Notes: generated from the sequence alone by a model not told the origin. A stretch of 64,000 nt of DNA from Amaranthus tricolor (GCF_026212465.1 NC_080061.1:20945695-21009694); one strand, 5' to 3'. Shown: positions 1-13,057, counted from the stretch's first letter. Made by a program: numbers and translations.

Positions 1-11
1 ATTGATCCTTG

Positions 12-53
12 TTCTTTCTTCATCGTTCATTCTTCAATGATCATTGATCCTTG
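12..53 (+). repeat. First complete 42-bp monomer (type example)
   Basis: This monomer follows the ATCCTTG that ends at base 11 and ends at the next ATCCTTG. It reads as six 7-bp words, the first being the variant TTCTTTC and the fourth TTCAATG. The first two 14-bp thirds of the consensus differ at one base in 14. The last third differs from the second at four in 14. The 42-mer therefore looks like a tripled 14-mer, which is itself a doubled 7-mer. The phase chosen here (start after ATCCTTG) is a convention. Confidence 0.9.
34..47. repeat. Perfect 14-bp palindrome TCAATGATCATTGA (type example)
   Basis: The sequence equals its reverse complement. It forms wherever word 4 is TTCAATG rather than TTCATTG, so it recurs hundreds of times in a large subset of monomers. 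Its centre TGATCA is present in almost every monomer. Confidence 0.9.
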
Positions 54-150
54 TACGTTCTTCATCGTTCATTCTTCATTAATCATTGATCCTTGTTCAT
101 TATGCATCGTTCATTCTTCATTGATCATTGATCCTTGTTCATTCTTCATC

Positions 151-168
151 GATCATTGTTCAATGATC
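151..168. repeat. Inverted repeat with 2-nt loop (type example)
   Basis: GATCATTG, then TT, then CAATGATC: an 8-bp perfect stem. It occurs in the monomer class with CATCGATCATTG, which appears about once per cassette. A hairpin this short would be weak in duplex DNA but could fold in single-stranded DNA or RNA. Confidence 0.85.
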
Positions 169-389
169 ATTGATCCTTGTTCATTGTACGTCGTTCATTC
201 TTCATTGATAATTGATCCTTGTTCATTTTCCATCGTTCATTCTTCATTGATCATTGATCCTTGTTCATTCTTCATCGTTCATTCTTCAATGATCATAGAT
301 CCTTCTTCATTATTCATCGTTCATTTTTCAATGATCATTGATCCTTGTTGATTGTTCATCGATCATTGTTAAAAGATCATTGATGCTTG

Positions 390-432
390 TTCATTATGCA
401 TCAAATCATTCTTCATTAATCATTGAACCTTC
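390..432 (+). repeat. 43-bp monomer (one-base insertion class)
   Basis: An extra A follows TGCATCA, making this monomer 43 bp. The same class recurs across the window, as TGCATCAAATCATTC on the left and TGCATCAATTTATTC further right. Nearly every longer cassette has exactly one, and it accounts for the +1 in their lengths. It also shifts the + strand reading frame. Confidence 0.9.
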
Positions 433-894
433 TTCGTTCTTCATCGTTCATTCTTCAATGATCAATGATCCTTGTACATTGTTCATCGTTCATTCTTCAA
501 TGATCATTGATCCTTGTTCATTATTCATCAATCATTGTTCAATGATCATTGAGACTTGTTCATCATTCATCGTTCATTGTTCAATGATCATTGATCCTAT
601 TACATTCTTCTTCGTCCATTCGTCAATGGTCATTGATCCTTGTTCATTGGTTATCCTTCATTGTTCATTGATCATTGATCCTTGTTCATTCTTCATCGTT
701 CATTCTTCATTGATCATTGATCCTTGTTCATTATGCATCGTTCATTTTGCATTCATCATTGATCCTTGTTCATTCTTCATCGTTTATTCTTCAATGATCA
801 TTGATCCTTGTACATTCTTCATCGTTCATTCTTCATTGATCATTGATCCTTGTTCCTTATGCATCGTTCATTCTTCATTATTCATTGATTCTTG

Positions 895-922
895 TTCATT
901 CTTCAATGATCATTGATCGATT
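895..922 (+). repeat. 28-bp truncated monomer (four heptamers)
   Basis: The 42-bp unit lacks 14 bp (two 7-bp words), and its last word is ATCGATT instead of ATCCTTG. It is present in every 953-bp copy. Similar 14-bp losses occur near 6255 and 50285. Confidence 0.88.
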
Positions 923-964
923 TTCATTCTTCATCGTTCATTCTTCATTGATCATTGATCCTTG

Positions 965-1917
965 TTCTTTCTTCATCGTTCATTCTTCAATGATCATTGA
1001 TCCTTGTACGTTCTTCATCGTTCATTCTTCATTAATCATTGATCCTTGTTCATTATGCATCGTTCATTCTTCATTGATCATTGATCCTTGTTCATTCTTC
1101 ATCGATCATTGTTCAATGATCATTGATCCTTGTTCATTGTACGTCGTTCATTCTTCATTGATAATTGATCCTTGTTCATTTTCCATCGTTCATTCTTCAT
1201 TGATCATTGATCCTTGTTCATTCTTCATCGTTCATTCTTCAATGATCATAGATCCTTCTTCATTATTCATCGTTCATTTTTCAATGATCATTGATCCTTG
1301 TTGATTGTTCATCGATCATTGTTAAAAGATCATTGATGCTTGTTCATTATGCATCAAATCATTCTTCATTAATCATTGAACCTTCTTCGTTCTTCATCGT
1401 TCATTCTTCAATGATCAATGATCCTTGTACATTGTTCATCGTTCATTCTTCAATGATCATTGATCCTTGTTCATTATTCATCAATCATTGTTCAATGATC
1501 ATTGAGACTTGTTCATCATTCATCGTTCATTGTTCAATGATCATTGATCCTATTACATTCTTCTTCGTCCATTCGTCAATGGTCATTGATCCTTGTTCAT
1601 TGGTTATCCTTCATTGTTCATTGATCATTGATCCTTGTTCATTCTTCATCGTTCATTCTTCATTGATCATTGATCCTTGTTCATTATGCATCGTTCATTT
1701 TGCATTCATCATTGATCCTTGTTCATTCTTCATCGTTTATTCTTCAATGATCATTGATCCTTGTACATTCTTCATCGTTCATTCTTCATTGATCATTGAT
1801 CCTTGTTCCTTATGCATCGTTCATTCTTGATTATTCATTGATTCTTGTTCATTCTTCAATGATCATTGATCGATTTTCATTCTTCATCGTTCATTCTTCA
1901 TTGATCATTGATCCTTG
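965..1917 (+). repeat. 953-bp HOR, copy 2
   Basis: Same 23 monomers as copy 1. The one difference I found by eye is C to G at 1829 (C at 876 in copy 1). Confidence 0.95.
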
Positions 1918-2870
1918 TTCTTTCTTCATCGTTCATTCTTCAATGATCATTGATCCTTGTACGTTCTTCATCGTTCATTCTTCATTAATCATTGATCCTT
2001 GTTCATTATGCATCGTTCATTCTTCATTGATCATTGATCCTTGTTCATTCTTCATCGATCATTGTTCAATGATCATTGATCCTTGTTCATTGTACGTCGT
2101 TCATTCTTCATTGATAATTGATCCTTGTTCATTTTCCATTGTTCATTCTTCATTGATCATTGATCCTTGTTCATTCTTCATCGTTCATTCTTCAATGATC
2201 ATAGATCCTTCTTCATTATTCATCGTTCATTTTTCAATGATCATTGATCCTTGTTGATTGTTCATCGATCATTGTTAAAAGATCATTGATGCTTGTTCAT
2301 TATGCATCAAATCATTCTTCATTAATCATTGAACCTTCTTCGTTCTTCATCGTTCATTCTTCAATGATCAATGATCCTTGTACATTGTTCATCGTTCATT
2401 CTTCAATGATCATTGATCCTTGTTCATTATTCATCAATCATTGTTCAATGATCATTGAGACTTGTTCATCATTCATCGTTCATTGTTCAATGATCATTGA
2501 TCCTATTACATTCTTCTTCGTCCATTCGTCAATGGTCATTGATCCTTGTTCATTGGTTATCCTTCATTGTTCATTGATCATTGATCCTTGTTCATTCTTC
2601 ATCGTTCATTCTTCATTGATCATTGATCCTTGTTCATTATGCATCGTTCATTTTGCATTCATCATTGATCCTTGTTCATTCTTCATCGTTTATTCTTCAA
2701 TGATCATTGATCCTTGTACATTCTTCATCGTTCATTCTTCATTGATCATTGATCCTTGTTCCTTATGCATCGTTCATTCTTCATTATTCATTGATTCTTG
2801 TTCATTCTTCAATGATCATTGATCGATTTTCATTCTTCATCGTTCATTCTTCATTGATCATTGATCCTTG
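1918..2870 (+). repeat. 953-bp HOR, copy 3
   Basis: Same 23 monomers. The one difference from copy 1 that I found is C to T at 2140, which turns a CG into TG. Confidence 0.95.
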
Positions 2871-3823
2871 TTCTTTCTTCATCGTTCATTCTTCAATGAT
2901 CATTGATCCTTGTACGTTCTTCATCGTTCATTCTTCATTAATCATTGATCCTTGTTCATTATGCATCGTTCATTCTTCATTGATCATTGATCCTTGTTCA
3001 TTCTTCATCGATCATTGTTCAATGATCATTGATCCTTGTTCATTGTACGTCGTTCATTCTTCATTGATAATTGATCCTTGTTCATTTTCCATCGTTCATT
3101 CTTCATTGATCATTGATCCTTGTTCATTCTTCATCGTTCATTCTTCAATGATCATAGATCCTTCTTCATTATTCATCGTTCATTTTTCAATGATCATTGA
3201 TCCTTGTTGATTGTTCATCGATCATTGTTAAAAGATCATTGATGCTTGTTCATTATGCATCAAATCATTCTTCATTAATCATTGAACCTTCTTCGTTCTT
3301 CATCGTTCATTCTTCAATGATCAATGATCCTTGTACATTGTTCATCGTTCATTCTTCAATGATCATTGATCCTTGTTCATTATTCATCAATCATTGTTCA
3401 ATGATCATTGAGACTTGTTCATCATTCATCGTTCATTGTTCAATGATCATTGATCCTATTACATTCTTCTTCGTCCATTCGTCAATGGTCATTGATCCTT
3501 GTTCATTGGTTATCCTTCATTGTTCATTGATCATTGATCCTTGTTCATTCTTCATCGTTCATTCTTCATTGATCATTGATCCTTGTTCATTATGCATCGT
3601 TCATTTTGCATTCATCATTGATCCTTGTTCATTCTTCATCGTTTATTCTTCAATGATCATTGATCCTTGTACATTCTTCATCGTTCATTCTTCATTGATC
3701 ATTGATCCTTGTTCCTTATGCATCGTTCATTCTTCATTATTCATTGATTCTTGTTCATTCTTCAATGATCATTGATCGATTTTCATTCTTCATCGTTCAT
3801 TCTTCATTGATCATTGATCCTTG
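2871..3823 (+). repeat. 953-bp HOR, copy 4
   Basis: I found no difference from copy 1 by eye. Copies 1-4 are the most homogeneous stretch of the window and are likely a very recent amplification. Confidence 0.95.
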
Positions 3824-4776
3824 TTCTTTCTTCATCGTTCATTCTTCAATGATCATTGATCCTTGTACGTTCTTCATCGTTCATTCTTCATTAATCATTG
3901 ATCCTTGTTCATTATGCATCGTTCATTCTTCATTGATCATTGATCCTTGTTCATTCTTCATCGATCATTGTTCAATGATCATTGATCCTTGTTCATTGTA
4001 CGTCGTTCATTCTTCATTGATAATTGATCCTTGTTCATTTTGCATCGTTCATTCTTCATTGATCATTGATCCTTGTTCATTCTTCATCGTTCATTCTTCA
4101 ATGATCATAGATCCTTCTTCATTATTCATCGTTCATTGTTCAATGATCATTGATCCTTGTTGATTGTTCATCGATCATTGTTAAAAGATCATTGATGCTT
4201 GTTCATTATGCATCAAATCATTCTTCATTAATCATTGAACCTTCTTCGTTCTTCATCGTTCATTCTTCAATGATCATTGATCCTTGTACATTGTTCATCG
4301 TTCATGCTTCAATGATCATTGATCCTTGTTCATTATTCATCAATCATTGTTCAATGATCATTGAGACTTGTTCATCATTCAACGTTCATTGTTCAATGAT
4401 CATTGATCCTATTACATTCTTCTTCGTCCATTCGTCAATGGTCATTGATCCTTGTTCATTGGTTATCCTTCATTGTTCATTGATCATTGATCCTTGTTCA
4501 TTCTTCATCGTTCATTCTTCATTGATCATTGATCCTTGTTCATTATGCATCGTTCATTTTGCATTCATCATTGATCCTTGTTCATTCTTCATCGTTTATT
4601 CTTCATTGATCATTGATCCTTGTACATTCTTCATCGTTCATTCTTCATTGATCATTGATCCTTGTTCATTATGCATCGTTCATTCTTCATTGATCATTGA
4701 TTCTTGTTCATTCTTCAATGATCATTGATCGATTTTCATTCTTCATCGTTCATTCTTCATTGATCATTGATCCTTG
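3824..4776 (+). repeat. 953-bp HOR, copy 5 (diverged)
   Basis: Same monomer order as copies 1-4 but with about nine substitutions, for example C to G at 4042 and A to T near 4277. It therefore sits at the edge of the homogenised zone. Its closest relative appears to be the copy at 8664-9616 in the 4.84-kb duplicate. Confidence 0.93.
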
Positions 4777-5092
4777 TTCTTTCTTCATCGTTCATTCTTC
4801 AATGATCATTGATCCTTGTACGTTCTTCATCGTTCATTCTTCATTAATCATTGATCCTTGTTCATTATGCATCGTTCATTCTTCATTGATCATTGATCCT
4901 TGTTCATTCTTCATCGATCATTGTTCAATGATCATTGATCCTTGTTCATTGTTCGTCGTTCATTCTTCATTGATAATTGATTCTTGTTCATTTTGCATCG
5001 TTCATTCTTCATTGATCATTGATCCTTGTTCATTCTTCATCGTTCATTCTTCAATGATCATAGATCCTTCTTCATTATTCATCGTTCATTCT
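4777..5092 (+). repeat. 953-bp HOR, partial sixth copy
   Basis: About the first 7.5 monomers of the HOR follow in phase, with further variants (TTGTTCGTCG replaces TTGTACGTCG). Near 5093 the array switches to a different monomer order. Confidence 0.88.
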
Positions 5093-8000
5093 TCATTCAT
5101 CATTGATCCTTGTTCTTTCTTCATCGTTCATTCTTCAATAATCATTGATCCTTGTACATTCTTCATCGTTCATTCTTCATTGATCATTGAGCTTTGTTCA
5201 TTATTCATCGTTCATTCTTCATTGATCATTGATCCTTGTTCATTCTTCATCGTTCATCGTTCATTCTTCAATGATCATTGATCCTTGTTCATTATTCATC
5301 AATCATTCTTCAATGATCATTGATCCTTGTTAATTGTTCATCGATCATTGTTAAAAGATCATTGATCCTTGTTCATTATGCATCAATTCATTCTTCATTA
5401 ATCATTGAACCTTCTTCGTTCTTCATCGTTCATTCTTCAATGATCATAGATCCTTGTACATTGTTCATCGTTCATTCATCAATGATCATTGATCCTTGTT
5501 CATTATTCATCGTTCATTCGTCATTGATCATTGATCCTTGTTCATTCTTCATCGTTCATCGTTCATTCTTTAATGATGAATTATCCTTGTTCATTATTCA
5601 TCAATCATTGTTCAATGATCATTGATACTTGTTCATCATTCATCGTTCATTGTTCAATGATCATTGATCCTATTACATTCTTCTTCGTCCATTCGTCAAT
5701 GGTCATTGATCCTTGTTCATTGGTTATCCTTCATTGTTCATTGATCATTGATCCTTGTTCATTTTTCATCGTTCATTCTTCATTGATCATTGATCCTTGT
5801 TCATTATGCATCGTTCATTTTGCATTCATCATTGATCCTTGTTCATTCTTCATCGTTTGTTCTTCAATGATCATTGATCCTTGTACATTCTTCATCGTTC
5901 ATTCTTCATTGATCATTGATCCTTGTTCATTATGCATCGTTCATTCTTCATTGATCATTGATTCTTGTTCATTCTTCAATGATCATTGATCGATTTTCAT
6001 TCTTCATCGTTCATTCTTCATTGATCATTGATCCTTGTTCTTTCTTCATCGTTCATTCTTCAATGATCATTGATCCTTGTACGTTCTTCATCGTTCATTC
6101 TTCATTAATCATTGATCCTTGTTCATTATGCATCGTTCATTCTTCATTGATCATTGATCCTTGTTCATTCTTCATCGATCATTGTTCAATGATCATTGAT
6201 CCTTGTTCATTGTTCGTCGTTCATTCTTCATTGATCATTGATCCTTGTTCATTCTTCAATGATCATAGATCCTTCTTCATTATTCATCGTTCATTCTTCA
6301 TTGATCATTGATCCTGGTTCTTTCTTCATCGTTCATTCTTCAATAATCATTGATCCTTGTACATTCTTCATCGTTCATTCTTCATTAATCATTGATCCTT
6401 GTTCATTATGAATCGTTCATTCTTCATGGATCATTGATCCTTGTTCATTCTTCATCGTTCATCGTTCATTCTTCAATGATCATTGATCCTTGTTCATTTT
6501 GCATCGTACATTCTTCCTTGATCATTGATCCTTGTTCTTTCCTCATTGTTCATTCTTCAATGATCATTGATCCTTGTAGATTCTTCATCGTTCATTCTTC
6601 ATTGATCATTGATCCTTGTTCATTATGCATAGTTCATTCTTCATCGATGCTTGTTCATTGTTCGTCGTTCATTCTTCATTGATCATTGATCCTTGTTCAT
6701 TATGAATCGTTCATTCTTCATTGATCATTGATCCTTTTTCATTCTTCATCGTTCATCGTTCATTCTTCAATGATCATTGATCCTTGTTCATTCTTCATCG
6801 TTCATTCTTCATTGACCATTGATCCTTGTTCTTTCCTCATTGTTCATTCTTCAATGATAATTGATCCTTGTAGATTCTTCATCGTTCATTCTTCATTGAT
6901 CATTGATCCTTGTTCATTATGCATCTTTCATTCTTCATTGATCATTTATCCTTGTTCATTCTTCATCGATGCTTGTTCATTGTTCGTTGTTCATTCTTCA
7001 TTGATCATTGATCCTTGTTCATTTTGCATCGTACATTCTTCCTTGATCATTGATCCTTGTTCATTCTTCATCGTTCATTCTTCAACGATCATAAATCCCT
7101 CTTCATTATTCATCGTTCATTCTTCATGGATCATTGATCCTTGTTCTTTCTTCATCCTTCATTCTTCAATGATCATTGATCCTTGTACATTCTTCATCGT
7201 TCATTCTTCATTGATCATTGCTCCTTGTTCATTATGCATCGTTCATTCTTCATTGATCATTGATCCTTGTTCATTCATCATCGTTCATTCTTCAATGATC
7301 ATTGATCCTTGTACATTCTTCATCGTTCATTCTTCATTGATCATTGATCCTTGTCCATTCTTCATCGTTCATTCTTCAATGAACATTGATCCTTGTTCAT
7401 TATTCATCGATCATTGTTCAACGATCATTGATCCTTGTTCATTATGCATCAATTTATTCTTCATTGATCATTGATCCTTGTTCATTCTTCATCGATCATT
7501 GTTCAATGATCATTGATCCTTGTTCATTGTTCGTCGTTCATTCTTCATTGATCATTGATCCTAGTTCATTTTGTATCGTTCATTCTTCATTGATCATTGA
7601 TCCTTGTTCATTCTTCATCGTTCATTCTTCAATGATCATAGATCCTTCTTCATTATTCATCGTTCATTCTTCATTGATCATTGATCCTTGTTCTTTCTTC
7701 ATCGTTCATTCTTCAATAATCCTTGATCCTTGTACAATCTTCATCTTTCATTCTTCATTAATCATTGATCCTTGTTCATTATGCATCGTTCATTCTTCAT
7801 TGATCATTGATCCTTGTTCATTCTTCATCGATCCTTGTTCATTGTTCGTCGTTCATTCTTCATTGATCATTGATCCTTGTTCATTTTGCATCGTACATTC
7901 TTCCTTGATCATTGATCCTTGTTCATTCTTCATCGTTCATTCTTCAATGATCATAGATCCTTCTTCATTATTCCTCGTTCATTCTTCATTAATCATTGAT

Positions 8001-8203
8001 CCTTGTTCTTTCTTCATCATTCATTCTTCAATGATCATTGATCCTTGTACATTCTTCATTGTTCAATCTTCATTGATCATTTATCCTTCTTTATTATGCA
8101 TCGTTCATTCTTCATTGATCATTGATACTTTTTTATTCTTCATCGATCATTTTTCAATGATCATTGATCCTTGTTCATTGTTCGTCGTTCATTCTTCATT
8201 CTT
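5093..8203 (+). repeat. Non-953 part of block A
   Basis: The 42-bp monomers here follow an order that differs from the 953-bp HOR. Notable variants are a 7-bp insertion (TTCATCG doubled) near 5250, 5550, 6455 and 6752, and a local copy at an offset of 295 bp (6406 and 6701). The 747-bp segment at 6728-7474 reappears at the same length elsewhere. There is no non-repeat sequence. Confidence 0.88.
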
Positions 8204-11200
8204 CATTGATCCTTGTTCATTATTCATCAATCATTGTTCAATGATCATTGAGACTTGTTCATCATTCATCGTTCATTGTTCAATGATCATTGATCCTACT
8301 ACATTCTTCTTCGTCCATTCGTCAATGGTCATTGATCCTTGTTCATTGGTTATCCTTCATTGTTCATTGATCATTGATCCTTGTTCATTCTTCATCGTTC
8401 ATTCTTCATTGATCATTGATCCTTGTTCATTATGCATCGTTCATTTTGCATTCATCATTGATCCTTGTTCATTCTTCATCGTTTATTCTTCAATGATCAT
8501 TGATCCTTGTACATTCTTCATCGTTCATTCTTCATTGATCATTGATCCTTGTTCCTTATGCATCGTTCATTCTTCATTATTCATTGATTCTTGTTCATTC
8601 TTCAATGATCATTGATCGATTTTCATTCTTCATCGTTCATTCTTCATTGATCATTGATCCTTGTTCTTTCTTCATCGTTCATTCTTCAATGATCATTGAT
8701 CCTTGTACGTTCTTCATCGTTCATTCTTCGTTAATCATTGATCCTTGTTCATTATGCATCGTTCATTCTTCATTGATCATTGATCCTTGTTCATTCTTCA
8801 TCGATCATTGTTCAATGATCATTGATCCTTGTTCATTATACGTCGTTCATACTTCATTGATAATTGATCCTTGTTCATTTTGCATCGTTCATTCTTCATT
8901 GATCATTGATCCTTGTTCATTCTTCATCGTTCATTCTTCAATGATCATAGATCCTTCTTCATTATTCATCGTTCATTGTTCAATGATCATTGATCCTTGT
9001 TGATTGTTCATCGATCATTGTTAAAAGATCATTGATGCTTGTTCATTATGCATTAAATCATTCTTCATTAATCATTGAACCTTCTTCGTTATTCATCGTT
9101 CATTCTTCAATGATCATTGATCCTTGTACATTGTTCATCGTTCATTCTTCAATGATCATTGATCCTTGTTCATTATTCATCAATCATTGTTCAATGATCA
9201 TTGAGACTTGTTCATCATTCATCGTTCATTGTTCAATGATCATTGATCCTATTACATTCTTCTTCGTCCATTCGTCAATGGTCATTGATCCTTGTTCATT
9301 GGTTATCCTTCATTGTTCATTGATCATTGATCCTTGTTCATTCTTCATCGTTCATTCTTCATTGATCATTGATCCTTGTTCATTATGCATCGCTCATTTT
9401 GCATTCATCATTGATCCTTGTTCATTCTTCATCGTTTATTCTTCATTGATCATTGATCCTTGTACATTCTTCATCGTTCATTCTTCATTGATCATTGATC
9501 CTTGTTCATTATGCATCGTTCATTCTTCATTGATCATTGATTCTTGTTCATTCTTCAATGATCATTGATCGATTTTCATTCTTCATCGTTCATTCTTCAT
9601 TGATCATTGATCCTTGTTCTTTCTTCATCGTTCATTCTTCAATGATCATTGATCCTTGTACGTTCTTCATCGTTCATTCTTCATTAATCATTGATCCTTG
9701 TTCATTATGCATCGTTCATTCTTCATTGATCATTGATCCTTGTTCATTCTTCATCGATCATTGTTCAATGATCATTGATCCTTGTTCATTGTTCGTCGTT
9801 CATTCTTCATTGATAATTGATTCTTGTTCATTTTGCATCGTTCATTCTTCATTGATCATTGATCCTTGTTCATTCTTCATCGTTCATTCTTCAATGATCA
9901 TAGATCCTTCTTCATTATTCATCGTTCATTCTTCATTCATCATTGATCCTTGTTCTTTCTTCATCGTTCATTCTTCAATAATCATTGATCCTTGTACATT
10001 CTTCATCGTTCATTCTTCATTGATCATTGAGCTTTGTTCATTATTCATCGTTCATTCTTCATTGATCATTGATCCTTGTTCATTCTTCATCGTTCATCGT
10101 TCATTCTTCAATGATCATTGATCCTTGTTCATTATTCATCAATCATTCTTCAATGATCATTGATCCTTGTTAATTGTTCATCGATCATTGTTAAAAGATC
10201 ATTGATCCTTGTTCATTATGCATCAATTCATTCTTCATTAATCATTGAACCTTCTTCGTTCTTCATCGTTCATTCTTCAATGATCATAGATCCTTGTACA
10301 TTGTTCATCGTTCATTCATCAATGATCATTGATCCTTGTTCATTATTCATCGTTCATTCGTCATTGATCATTGATCCTTGTTCATTCTTAATCGTTCATC
10401 GTTCATTCTTTAATGATGAATTATCCTTGTTCATTATTCATCAATCATTGTTCAATGATCATTGACACTTGTTCATCATTCATCGTTCATTGTTCAATGA
10501 TCATTGATCCTATTACATTCTTCTTCGTCCATTCGTCAATGGTCATTGATCCTTGTTCATTGGTTATCCTTCATTGTTCATTGATCATTGATCCTTGTTC
10601 ATTTTTCATCGTTCATTCTTCATTGATCATTGATCCTTGTTCATTATGCATCGTTCATTTTGCATTCATCATTGATCCTTGTTCATTCTTCATCGTTTAT
10701 TCTACAATGATCATTGATCCTTGTACATTCTTCATCGTTCATTCTTCATTGCTCATTGATCCTTGTTCATTATGCATCGTTCATTCTTCATTGATCATTG
10801 ATTCTTGTTCATTCTTCAATGATCATTGATCGATTTTCATTCTTCATCGTTCATTCTTCATTGATCATTGATCCTTGTTCTTTCTTCATCGTTCATTCTT
10901 CAATGATCATTGATCCTTGTACGTTCTTCATCGTTCATTCTTCGTTAATCATTGATCCTTGTTCATTATGCATCGTTCATTCTTCATTGATCATTGATCC
11001 TTGTTCATTCTTCATCGATCATTGCTCAATGATCATTGATCCTTGTTCATTGTTCGTCGTTCATTCTTCATTGATCATTGATCCTTATTCATTCTTCATC
11101 GTTCATTCTTCAATGATCATAGATCCTTCTTCATTATTCATCGTTCATTCTTCATTGATCATTGATCCTGGTTCTTTCTTCATCGTTCATTCTTCAATAA

Positions 11201-13057
11201 TCATTGATCCTTGTACATTCTTCATCGTTCATTCTTCATTAATCATTGATCCTTGTTCATTATGAATCGTTCATTCTTCATTGATCATTGATCCTTGTTC
11301 ATTCTTCATCGTTCATCGTTCATTCTTCAATGATCATTGATCCTTGTTCATTTTGCATCGTACATTCTTCCTTGATCATTGATCCTTGTTCTTTCCTCAT
11401 TGTTCATTCTTCAATGATCATTGATCCTTGTAGATTCTTCATCGTTCATTCTTCATTGATCATTGATGCTTGTTCATTATGCATAGTTCATTCTTCATCG
11501 ATGCTTGTTCATTGTTCGTCGTTCATTCTTCATTGATCATTGATCCTTGTTCATTATGAATCGTTCATTCTTCATTGATCATTGATCCTTTTTCATTCTT
11601 CATCGTTCATCGTTCATTCTTCAATGATCATTGATCCTTGTTCATTCTTCATCGTTCATTCTTCATTGACCATTGATCCTTGTTCTTTCCTCATTGTTCA
11701 TTCTTCAATGATCATTGATCCTTGTAGATTCTTCATCGTTCATTCTTCATTGATCATTGATCCTTGTTCATTATGCATCTTTCATTCTTCATTGATCATT
11801 TATCCTTGTTCATTCTTTATCGATGCTTGTTCATTGTTCGTTGTTCATTCTTCATTGATCATTGATCCTTGTTCATTTTGCATCGTACATTCTTCCTTGA
11901 TCATTGATCCTTGTTCATTCTTCATCGTTCATTCTTCAACGATCATAAATCCTTCTTCATTATTCATCGTTCATTCTTCATGGATCATTCTTCCTTGTTC
12001 TTTCTTCATCCTTCATTCTTCAATGATCATTGATCCTTGTACATTCTTCATCGTTCATTCTTCATTGATCATTGCTCCTTGTTCATTATGCATCGTTCAT
12101 TCTTCATTGATCATTGATCCTTGTTCATTCATCATCGTTCATTCTTCAATGATCATTGATCCTTGTACATTCTTCATCGTTCATTCTTCATTGATCATTG
12201 ATCCTTGTCCATTCTTCATCGTTCATTCTTCAATGAACATTGATCCTTGTTCATTATTCATCGATCATTGTTCAATGATCATTGATCCTTGTTCATTATG
12301 CATCAATTTATTCTTCATTGATCATTGATCCTTGTTCATTCTTCATCGATCATTGTTCAATGATCATTGATCCTTGTTCATTGTTCGTCGTTCATTCTTC
12401 ATTGATCATTGATCCTTGTTCATTTTGTATCGTTCATTCTTCATTGATCATTGATCCTTGTTCATTCTTCATCGTTCATTCTTCAATGATCATAGATCCT
12501 TCTTCATTATTCATCGTTCATTCTTCATTGATCATTGATCCTTGTTCTTTCTTCATCGTTCATTCTTCAATAATCCTTGATCCTTGTACAATCTTCATCT
12601 TTCATTCTTCATTAATCATTGATCCTTGTTCATTATGCATCGTTCATTCTTCATTGATCATTGATCCTTGTTCATTTTTCATCGATCCTTGTTCATTGTT
12701 CGTCGTTCATTCATCATTGATCATTGATCCTTGTTCATTTTGCATCGTACATTCTTCCTTGATCATTGATCCTTGTTCATTCTTCATCATTCATTCTTCA
12801 ATGATCATAGATCCTTCTTCATTATTCATCGTTCATTCTTCATTAATCATTGATCCTTGTTCTTTCTTCATCGTTCATTCTTCAATGATCATTGATCCTT
12901 GTACATTCTTCATTGTTCAATCTTCATTGATCATTGATCCTTCTTTATTATGCATCGTTCATTCTACATTGATCATTGATACTTGTTTATTCTTCATCGA
13001 TCATTTTTCAATGATCATTGATCCTTGTTCATTGTTCGTCGTTCATTCTTCATTGAT
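8204..13057 (+). repeat. 4.84-kb block B of a tandem duplication (4,854 bp)
   Basis: Second copy of 3364-8203. It begins abruptly inside a 953-type HOR at a point equivalent to base 3364 and includes one full 953-bp copy (8664-9616). It is 14 bp longer than block A because two 7-bp words near 11098 are missing from A near 6255. Beyond about 13057 it runs on into sequence absent from A. Confidence 0.9.
8664..9616 (+). repeat. 953-bp HOR copy inside block B
   Basis: Full 23-monomer copy at an offset of 4,840 bp from copy 5. It shares several copy-5 variants and has its own, for example TTCGTTAATC near 8730 and TTATACGTCG near 8837. Confidence 0.9.

Larger units (their letters stand above)
12..964 (+). 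repeat. 953-bp HOR, copy 1 (23 monomers)
   Basis: This is the reference copy of the left-hand HOR. It holds 21 monomers of 42 bp, one of 43 bp (390-432) and one of 28 bp (895-922), totalling 953. Monomers are individually recognisable, for example the one with GTACGTTC, the one with TTAAAAG, the one ending GAGACTTG, and the one with TTGGTTATCC. The array repeats at exactly 953 bp from base 1 of the window. Confidence 0.95.
3364..8203 (+). repeat. 4.84-kb block A of a tandem duplication
   Basis: Bases from 3364 match bases from 8204 at an offset of 4,840 bp (for example TATTCATCAA at 3381 and 8221). The block spans the last part of the 953-bp array and the different array at 5093-8203. It lacks 14 bp near 6255 that block B has. 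The length 4,840 is 7n+3, and the block holds three 43-bp monomers (near 4202, 5368 and 7440). Confidence 0.9.

Noticed and set aside
151..168. Hairpin GATCATTG-TT-CAATGATC as a rho-independent terminator or structured RNA
   Set aside because: The stem is 8 bp and AT-rich, with a 2-nt loop and no T-tract directly after. It recurs simply because the monomer class recurs.
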